From: Datura wrightii
Taxonomy: Eukaryota > Streptophyta > Magnoliopsida > Solanales > Solanaceae
NCBI GenBank assembly: GCA_035772735.1
Contig: JASDFA010000019.1
Coordinates: forward strand, 69,974,001 to 70,038,000
Length of the DNA stretch: 64,000 bases
Direction of reading: 5' to 3'
Positions 56,056-64,000 of this stretch are shown here, piece by piece. The notes beneath the pieces are model-generated. The model had not been told where the DNA came from, ran no database searches, and saw only the letters and a program-made list of their open reading frames with translations. The position numbers and the translations under genes were made by a program. Every line of letters begins with the position of its first letter. Position 1 is the stretch's first letter.

Positions 56056-59000
56056 TGCTGTCGCGCTCCATTTTTCTCGCGGAAGGTGGGTCAGGACATG
56101 TAATAACTTTTTAAGGATTAATTAGATCGAAGAGTCGCCACCAAATGAATTAAGGTGCGTTAGGCCACCATTCTACACTAAAAATCTATTTAAACTAGCC
56201 TAGGTCGCTAGAGTCGTGTAAGGGTTCAAGTTACTTCGAAAGGAAGGTGTAGACACCTTTTGAGGTCCACAAATGTGGGTCCCTTTCGAATTCATTAATA
56301 TGTGGGGAATTAACTAGTGAGCAAAAACATGATTGAATTTAACTTATTTTATTTAAATTTAAGCTAAATATCTAAATTAAAATTAAACTATGTGATTAAA
56401 ATAACAGATTCTTAGACAAGCGATAAAGAAAAAAATCTAGACAATAAGTACTAAAGTACAAAGATATTATTGTTGTAACAACTTTTTACAACATTTGGAT
56501 AATTGATAAAAAACAACAAGAGTGAATACAAAATTAAAGACCACAGATAGTAATTCATAAAAATAGATTACAAATTCATGAAAACCAAAGAAAAACACAA
56601 CCCAAATATATAAGAATTCGAAGGATTGGACCGAGCAACAGAGAGGCGCCTACGTATCCTCGAAGGGAATCAGGTCAGACATAGTTCTACATTTATAGGG
56701 GGGGGAGGTTATTCTAACCTAAAGGGTCACCTTGTGCAACTAAAACAATACTTCACAATCATTAAGATTGCTCATATTATTCAGCGAGCACAGATTATCA
56801 TGTCTCATCTACCCACCTAATTAGTTAATTGTTAATCCTAAAGCGTTCTAGACAAAGAGAAACTAATGCCGTAGCATTTGCCTACCCATCCCAAACTTAA
56901 TGTCCAAGAGGCGTTTGGACTACTATTTTGGATTTTGGGGTCTAAAGTTTTTAGGGCTTTTTAAGGGTGATTACATCAAACAAGAGAAGATAATAATAAA
57001 CAATTAGTACAAAAGGTTCCATATAAGCCTCTATTCTAATTACTAATCAAGTATGCCTCAAAATGATTCTAAATTAAATTCTGTTGGCATGATTCCTAGT
57101 GAACGTAATCATAATAATGATTGTCTTATAGGCATGATTTCTAATGTAAAATGTCAAACATAAATAATCAAAGCATAATATAACAGTTAGATATGACATA
57201 TGATTTTAAGTAAATCAACATTTGATCGGATAGGCACAATGTCTAAACAAATGTAAGCAAATCCATAATGTGGCAGACGTAAAGATTCCATCAACAGATC
57301 CCCTAATGTCAAATAATTAAGATAGAAATGACATTTAAGACATATCTTCTATGATTTAAACATGAATGTGCATTCTTATAGACAAGATTTCTATATGAAG
57401 GACAAGTGCTACTTATAAAAGACCATATCAAGATGGTGTTGCTGTGATGATAAGATGAGCGTGAATTAAATGCAGATGAAATGCAATTAGAGCATAAACA
57501 GTTTCAGAAAGACCCACAAATTGATTCTTGTAAATGTAATTTCAGCAGTTAAAGGTAGGATTTTGGACGTGTCCTAGTTTTAATAAAACTTAGGTCTTAA
57601 GGACAAGGTAATTATATATTATTCGGATAGGCTAAAGGTTAATCATTAGAGCAAAATTCTCTGATTTATAGATCTATGCATATTCCCTAATATTGAATGA
57701 TCATGACAGTACGTATGATATACATGAGCATGATTTCTAAATATGCATCAATCCAATCCCTATAGACATGATTTCTAAATGATTAGTATGTCAAAACATA
57801 TTATACCGACATGATTTCTAGGTGAGATTAGCATGTTGAGAAAAATGATTAAGAAATACACGTCCCCCACCCTCACAAATCTCTTTCCACTATTATTAGT
57901 GTTTATTACAATTTAAAGCTCATAAAAAGGAATTAAATAAATAAATTACAATGAAACATGAGAGTAATGCTAAATTAAACAAGTCCTAAGACCCATCTTG
58001 TCCCGGTGACATATTCATTCCGATTTAAAAGAACCTGTTAGACAAAATATGCATTTGCAAACATACTTATTCCCAGACTCCAGGAAAATTATTTAATTAA
58101 ACATTTATAAAGGTATTTTTTCATCATTCAAACATGTTAGATTACGAAATTCATACACATATTATAAGACATAAAAACACATAAAGATATCTTATAGGAT
58201 TCACTTTATTATAACATGATGCAAGCGATAAGTTCACACAGTGTATTATCAAAATTAGCGCAAGGAAGTCAACTGACCGGTTAATCAGTAATAAAGATAA
58301 TATCATATTTCCAGCAAATAAACCAAAGCAACGAATTAGCAGCAGTTTTAAAAGAGACTTTTCCAATGAATGAGACCCACATCTCAACACATCAAGATCA
58401 CAAAAATCTCAAGGATTCTGAGCAGTACTTGTATTTAGGTAGGATGAAGGAGTTATAGAATTAATAGAGCAAAGAATAGAGCAGTCTTTAAGAGTTAGAA
58501 CAATTTTCGAGTTCTTAGACAATGTTCGAAAGCCTAAAGAAAGGGAAGGAGTCTGCTTTTATAACAGAGCGGGTAGAGAATTAAAAGGAAGAATAAAATC
58601 AGTTATGAGATTATTTTCCTTAACAAATAAAATTAAATGAAAATCCTTCAAAGAAAAACTTTATTTACCATAATTGCAAGATCTCAAGAGAAGGAAAAAA
58701 TCAGTCAAACATATGGAATTAGAGCCTTATAAAAAATTGTTTAAACAAACTGTCAGTAACTAAGTTAGAAAATAAATGCTGGATTACCATGATCTCTTCT
58801 AAAAGAAGTAATTCAACCAATTAGGTGTAAATATCACAATTTACCATACATAGTAATTCGTTAAAAAATTATCTACCACGTTAAGGAAGGAAAGAAATTA
58901 ACAGAATCAATAAAAGAATCAAATCAAAATATGTAAGAACTAATCCAATTTCACCATATTTAAACAAATACTAAATTGACTAAAAAATAAAGAATACGTT

Positions 59001-59064
59001 GATGACAATTTTATTTTAAAGTAAGACTAATTAAATAGTTGTCATTCAATATATAAATAAATAA

Positions 59065-59069
59065 ATAAC
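59065..59069. repeat. Target-site duplication of F, left copy
   Basis: ATAAC, identical to 63419-63423. The uninterrupted site exists in the other Ogre LTR at 21670-21674. Confidence 0.95.
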
Positions 59070-59296
59070 TGTTATGAGATAATAAAGAAAGAACAAGAAT
59101 ATCGTAGAGAAAGATAAAAGGAGAGAAGTTCTTATTTCTCTTGACATGATTCTCTTGAGGGATTAAAGAGGTGATTTACAATGAATGGAAAACCACTTTA
59201 TTTATAGGGGAAAACTAAATTGGTCCCAAAGTTACAAACCCTAACTTTTCTTCTAAGAAATAGACATTCACCATAAATAGAAATATATTTACAACA
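59070..59296 (-). repeat. 3' LTR of F
   Basis: 227 bp, TGTTATGAG...TTTACAACA on the plus strand. The minus-strand polypurine tract CCAAGGGGGAG abuts it at 59297-59307. Confidence 0.95.
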
Positions 59297-59605
59297 CTCC
59301 CCCTTGGATGTTCATTTGATAGATAACGTGCCTCGTTAAAATCTTACTAGAAAAAACCCAGTGGAAAAAATCTAGTGAAGGAAAAAGAGTACACATGTCT
59401 AATAATACGCATTTTGGCTGCCTCATTAATAACATTACAAGGAAAACCTAGTGAGACAAAACCTCGTAAGGGAAAAAGAGTACAACACGTATTAACTCCC
59501 CCTAATTAGAACATCCTTGAATCTTTGCATCCCGATCTTGTGCACCATCTTCTTGAAAGTTGCAGTTGGTAGAGACTTGGTGAATAAATCAACCACATTG
59601 TCACT

Positions 59606-61500
59606 TTAAAAAATTTGTTGCATGTTAATATCACGATTTTGTAGGATCTCATGTGTGTAGAAGAACTTTAGCAAGATGTGCTTCGTTCTATCTCCTTTTA
59701 TGAATCCTCCCTTTAGTTGTGCTATGCATCCTGCATTATCTTCATATAAAATTGTGGGTACTTTGTCACATTTCAAACCACATTTTTCTCTAATGAGATA
59801 TATCATGGACGTCAACCACACATTCTCGGCTTGCTTCATGAATATCTATTATCTTAGCATGATTTGACGAAGTAGCTATGAGAGATTTTTTTGTAGATCT
59901 CCAAGATATGGCATTACCTCCACAAATGAACACATAGCCAATTTGAGATCGAGCTTTGTGTGGGTCAGATAAATACCCTGCATCAGCATAACCAACAAGA
60001 TCGGGACTGCAATTGTTAGAATAATATAAGCTCATATCGGTAGTCCCTTTTAGATACTGCATTATATGTTTGATCCTATTTCAATCTCTCCTACTAGGAG
60101 AAGAACTATATCTTTCTAACAAATTAACCGAAAAGATTATATCAGGTCTTGTAGTATTAGCAAGATATATCAGTGCACCAATTAAACTAAGATGTGGTAC
60201 TTCAGGACTAAGAATTTCCTCATTCTCTTTTTGAGGTTGGAATGGATCCTTATTCACATCAAGTGATCGAACAACCATCGGAGTACTTAATGGATATGCT
60301 CCATCCATATAAAAACTTTTCAACATCTTTTCTGTATAGGCGGATTGATTAACAAAGATACTGTTTGTCAAATGCTTTATTTGCAAACCAAGACATAATT
60401 TTGTCTTTCTAAGATCTTTCATCTCAAATTCTTTCTTTAAATAATCAATTGCCTTTTGAAGATCTATTGGAGTTTCAATAAGGTTTATGTCATCTACATA
60501 AACAACAAGTATGACAATCTTCGATATTGTTTCTTTATAAAATCATATGGGAAAATTTCATCATTTATATAACCTTCCTTAGATAAACTTTCACTAAGAC
60601 TGTTATGCCACATGCGTCCAGATTGCTTCAAACCATACAATACATTTCCCTAGACTTTGAACGATATGCTTCAGGCATCTTAAATCCTTCCAGGAATTTT
60701 CATGTATATCTCATTATCAAGTGATCCATATAGATAGGCTGTAACCACATCCATCAAATTCATTTTAAGCCTCTCATGGACAGTGAAACTAATAAGGTAA
60801 TGCAATGTTATTGCATCCATAACTGGTGAGTATGTCTCTTCATAGTCGACACTGGGTCTTTGTAAAAATCCTTGTGCAACAAGGTGTGCTTTGTATCTTT
60901 GTACTTTATTTTTCTCATTTCTTTTCCGCACAAGGACCCATTTATAGCCAACAGGTTTAATACCATTAGGTGTTTGAGCTATAGGTCCAAAAACTTCACG
61001 CTTGACAAGTGAATTAAATTCTGATTGAATTGCTTCTTGCTATTTTGGCCAATCATTTCTTTGTCAACATTCTGTGATAGATTGAGGTTCAAGATCCTCA
61101 CTATCTTGCATCATTTTTGTTGCAACATTATATGTAAAGACATAATCCACAACTATTTTTGATCAATTAATTCTAGCATCACTTGAATTTATGGATAGTT
61201 CCTCATTTTCCTGAGTCTCAGGCTCATTGATTCCTTCATGGATATCAAAATTGCTCAAATCTTGAACTTCCATATGTGGTTATTTTGTAGTGTCATATTG
61301 ACTATTTATTTTTCTTTTTCTAGGATTTCGATCCTTAGAACCCAATGGTCTACCACACTTTAGGCGTGCTTTGGACCCATTAGCTATGATACTAGTAGAT
61401 GGTCCTTCAGAGACATCAATTCGAATTGGGACATTCTCTGCAGGAATATGTGATTTAGTAATTCTTTTCAAATCTATAAATGCGTTTGGCATTTGATTTG
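59606..61500 (-). pseudogene. pol remnant of F (RT-RNase H, integrase linker)
   Basis: Minus-strand copia pol. The integrase-RT linker has KARLKCGRPLGSKDRNPRKR near 61370. RT has KVQRYKAHLVAQGF and DVVTAYLYGSLDNEIYMKIP (60900-60690), a decayed catalytic region near 60500, then MKDLRKTKLCLGLQIKHL, STPMVVRSLDVNKDP and TRPDIIFSVN. RNase H has PDLVGYADAGYLSDPHKARS near 60010 and ILYEDNAGCIAQLKGGFIKG near 59750. Frames are broken near 60670, 60540 and 60070. Before 61500 only a short integrase C-terminal piece (PPQRTKMGPQ, near 61680) is legible. Confidence 0.8.
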
Positions 61501-62712
61501 CAATTTTCTGCAGGTGAATAATCTTTTGTTCTTCTTGCTCACAAGTAAAAGCATGTGGATCAAGATGAGACAGTGATGGATTTTTTCACAAAAATTCTCT
61601 TTTGATTTCACTATTTTCTCCCCCTAATTTTGGGAAAACTAACATTTATCCCCAAGCTCATTTGGGGACCCATCTTTGTGCGTTGTGGTGGAGTAATTGA
61701 ATCGTATACCGTACATTTAAATTTTTAGATGGAATTATTTGGTTCCTGAACCTGAACCAATGATGATAGGGGAACCTTGTTGGCTTGGTGCATTCAAGTG
61801 TTGATACATGTTAAATAAACATATCTCATACCAGATTTTATTTGGGAGTTTTATTCTCATAACCAATGGTTTAGTTATATTTGGAGGCGTATAATTTTTG
61901 CTAAACCAACTTATATATGAACCAACATTATCAACATGATTTTATAATTTGAAACTGTGCTCTTAATTTAACAATTCTAGCAAACAACCTTGCAAATATC
62001 AATTGCAAGTTGATATCAAAGCACATGTGACCATACTATAGATGCATCTATTAAAATTATATAATAGCAAACGGTTCATATGGCAGGTGAACGACCCGTA
62101 TTCAGCTTTTTATAAGTTCCAAAATTTCAGGGAATATAATTCCAATCTTAGCTGATCAAGATCATTCTATCACGAGAACAAGCAACACAAGAAATTTTTT
62201 GAATAATCTTTTATTTCTTCAACATATAGCCACGTGAATTCTCAATTATTTTTGCATCACATTTGAACCAGGATGGTCAATCAATTATGCCAACTTATCT
62301 TTATTTCCGTAAAATTTTAGTTTACTTTTATATGTAATTTTGTCATCATACTCATATTTATGTACTACAAACAAAATAAAACGGTGAGTAATCTTTTACA
62401 TAAATATTTATAACCCGCTTCAATTGTAGTAATATGAAGATATTAGATCTTCACATAATTTATAGTCTCAATTTTTTAAATATCTTTGAAACTTATAGGT
62501 TTCCTTTTGAAACTTATTACAATAATTTCATTCATTCGAGTAGTAACACGTTATCTCTTCCGGAGCTCTCAATTAATTTTGTATACTACCACATATTCAA
62601 TCATATCAACATCATTAATTGTTTCTCCACATAGTTTCAACTGAGAAACAATTCTAAACAGTGTAGAGTTGTACTCATGAACAGACTTATAGTCTTGATT
62701 GATCCAATCATA
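61501..62712 (-). other. Decayed middle of F
   Basis: Between gag and the integrase C-terminus. Only a short integrase tail near 61680 is readable. The interval is too short for a full zinc knuckle, protease and integrase core, so an internal deletion is likely. A+T-rich ORFs here look fortuitous. Confidence 0.5.
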
Positions 62713-63076
62713 TCATTTCTTTGGGTGGATGACCATCTTCAGGTGGTCATACCTTTCTTTTAGGCTATTCCACAAAATAAGTGGATCCTTAATAGTGAGA
62801 TATTCAATTTTCAGAATTTCATCAATATGATGACGCAAAAATATCATAGCCTTAGCACAATCTTGGTTTGATGCTTTGTGTTCACTTTTTAATGGTGTCT
62901 CCAAGACCCATTGTATCCATATGGATTTCAGCATCCAACACCCATGAAAGGTAGTTCTTTCCCGAACTTTGAAGGGCAACGAAATCAAGTTTCATAAGTT
63001 TAGCCATATTAAAAGAAAGGGAAAAATAATACGTTGATTCTGAGATGGTAGAGTTGTAGAGAAACAATATCACCAA
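62713..63076 (-). pseudogene. gag remnant of F
   Basis: Starts with MAKLMKLDFVALQSSGKNYL near 63011, then EIHMDTMGLGDTIKK, and in a shifted frame SNQDCAKAMIFLRHHIDEIL and DPLILWNSLKERYDHLK near 62740. Typical copia gag N-terminal region with one frameshift near 62890. The end of gag is lost. Confidence 0.8.
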
Positions 63077-63190
63077 AGAATATCATTCATGTGGTTAAGT
63101 AATATACATCTTTCAAAATAGAAATTTTAATCTTTCTTACCTCAGATCTTTCAAAGTGAGTGCTCAAGGTGGAGACCCGTGCTGGTAACG

Positions 63191-63418
63191 TGTTATGAAA
63201 TAATAAATAAAGAACAAGAATATTGTAGAGAAAGAGAGAAGGAAAGAAGTTCTTATTTCTCTTGATGTGATTCTCTTGGTGGATTAAAGAGATGATTTAC
63301 AATGAATAGAAAACCCCTTTATTTATAGGGGAAAACTAACTTGGTCCCAAAGTTACAAACCCTAACTTTCCTTCTAAGAAATAGAAATTCAACATAAATA
63401 GAAAATATATTCATAACA
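63191..63418 (-). repeat. 5' LTR of F
   Basis: 228 bp, TGTTATGAA...TTCATAACA on the plus strand, matching 59070-59296 with scattered differences. Followed by ATAAC. Confidence 0.95.
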
Positions 63419-64000
63419 ATAACTAAATAAATAAATAAATAATGAATTACCACAATTATATATATAACACAACTGTATTGATTAAGCAAGAATGTTAGGA
63501 ATTATGGAAATAATTATGTTAATAAGATCAAACTCAGAATAACATAGTCAGACTAATTAGAGTCAAAAATTGAATCAAAAGAATTTTTTCACTAATCAGT
63601 GAATATTAAATTACTCTATATTCTGCGAACAAATCCTACACTACCATATTTAATATATTTTATATATGAGATAGTTGTCATCGGAAGAAGCAAATAAATT
63701 CCCAAATAACAAACTTAACAATTAACTATGGGATTTTACTAAGCATAAAATCGTGCTATACATATAAACCATAGCTTAATTAAATTAAACCCACAACAAT
63801 GAGTCTAGAAAGGTAATTTAATTTGCACCATAACAGTAATCTACAAAAGAATATCAAGAAAGAGAACAAATACATATTAGATTTTCAATAGAGAGTGAAG
63901 AGAATAGAGGAAGCAATGAAATATATGTCTATACACATACTAAAAACTAGACTCGAATAATCGAACGACATCTAATAAAAAATCGGAGAGATTGAGAAAC

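Larger units (their letters stand above)
59070..63418 (-). mobile_element. Element F: small Ty1/copia retrotransposon
   Basis: 4349 bp with LTRs of 227 and 228 bp, TGTTATGA...ACA, and target-site duplication ATAAC. Minus-strand coding remnants include gag near 63080-62710 and RT/RNase H at 60931-59606. The integrase part is largely lost or decayed. It lies in the 5' LTR of Ogre C. I did not assign the copia lineage firmly. Confidence 0.92.
18667..64000 (-). mobile_element. Element C: giant Ogre/Tat Ty3/gypsy retrotransposon (right end beyond window)
   Basis: Minus-strand element whose 3' LTR is 18667-23702 and whose 5' LTR starts at 56059 and runs past the window end. Between them lie the polypurine tract, a long 3' region, integrase, RNase H, RT, protease, gag, ORF1 and a tRNA-Arg-type primer site. 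This order, the LTRs of about 5 kb, the extra ORF1 and the intron between protease and RT are diagnostic of Ogre. The internal region is about 12.2 kb once D and E are subtracted, so the original element was roughly 22 kb. All ORFs are broken. Confidence 0.9.
56059..64000 (-). repeat. 5' LTR of Ogre C (partial, with insertion F)
   Basis: Collinear with the 3' LTR from 18667 to about 22247, then cut by the window end. It ends on its strand with GGAGCGCGACA. It contains copia element F at 59070-63418. The repeated GCATGATTTCTA motif occurs at corresponding places (for example 57087), though some copies here read GACATGATTTCTA. The two LTRs differ by many substitutions and short indels, so C is older than D and E. 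Confidence 0.9.

Noticed and set aside
1..64000. Host protein-coding gene
   Set aside because: Every recognisable protein segment belongs to retrotransposon gag, protease, RT, RNase H, integrase, ORF1 or aORF. The rest is LTR or untranslated sequence.

Overview
The window looks like nuclear DNA of a flowering plant, from a transposon-dense (heterochromatin-like) part of a large genome. I found no host gene, tRNA or rRNA gene. Everything I can explain is LTR retrotransposon sequence, nested at least three levels deep. The mix of a giant Ogre/Tat element, a Tekay-type chromovirus and Athila-type elements with tRNA-Asp primer sites suggests a eudicot. Solanaceae is my best guess, from recalled similarity only.

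Layers, with my labels. A is the oldest: a minus-strand Athila-type remnant (about 1-6750 and 18447-18666) with gag-protease and an additional ORF (aORF), no reverse transcriptase or integrase visible, and a solo LTR H (2236-3836) inside the aORF. B is a plus-strand Athila-type element (6751-18441) inserted in A's gag, with a minus-strand Tekay-type solo LTR G (7206-9303) in its 5' LTR. C is a minus-strand Ogre/Tat element with LTRs of about 5 kb (18667 to beyond 64000). C carries three insertions: D, a complete Tekay chromovirus (31126-41541, TSD TCGAT); E, an Athila-type element without pol (43963-53697, TSD CAACT); and F, a small Ty1/copia element (59070-63418, TSD ATAAC). The nesting fixes the relative order of insertion.

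A, B and E share one layout: gag-protease, a spacer, an aORF with a conserved REFY block, and a long 3' non-coding part, with no visible RT or integrase. They look like non-autonomous elements that depend on a relative for replication. In B and E the spacer carries a near-copy of the GC-rich palindromic block that lies upstream of the TATA box in that element's own LTR, followed by a leader with consensus splice sites just before the aORF. This suggests the aORF has its own promoter and a spliced leader.

Two other signals cross element boundaries. A hairpin with an AGGA (or GGGA) loop sits just upstream of the polypurine tract in B, E and the unrelated Tekay element D, with covarying stem pairs, and again after the aORFs of B and E. 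Palindromic blocks sit upstream of the TATA box in five LTR families, and one such block is nearly the same in D and E although they belong to different Ty3/gypsy clades.

All coding regions are broken. D is notable because its gag-pol keeps a single frame for 1595 codons, interrupted only by eleven stops, ten of them TAG. That is the pattern expected from deamination of methylated cytosine.
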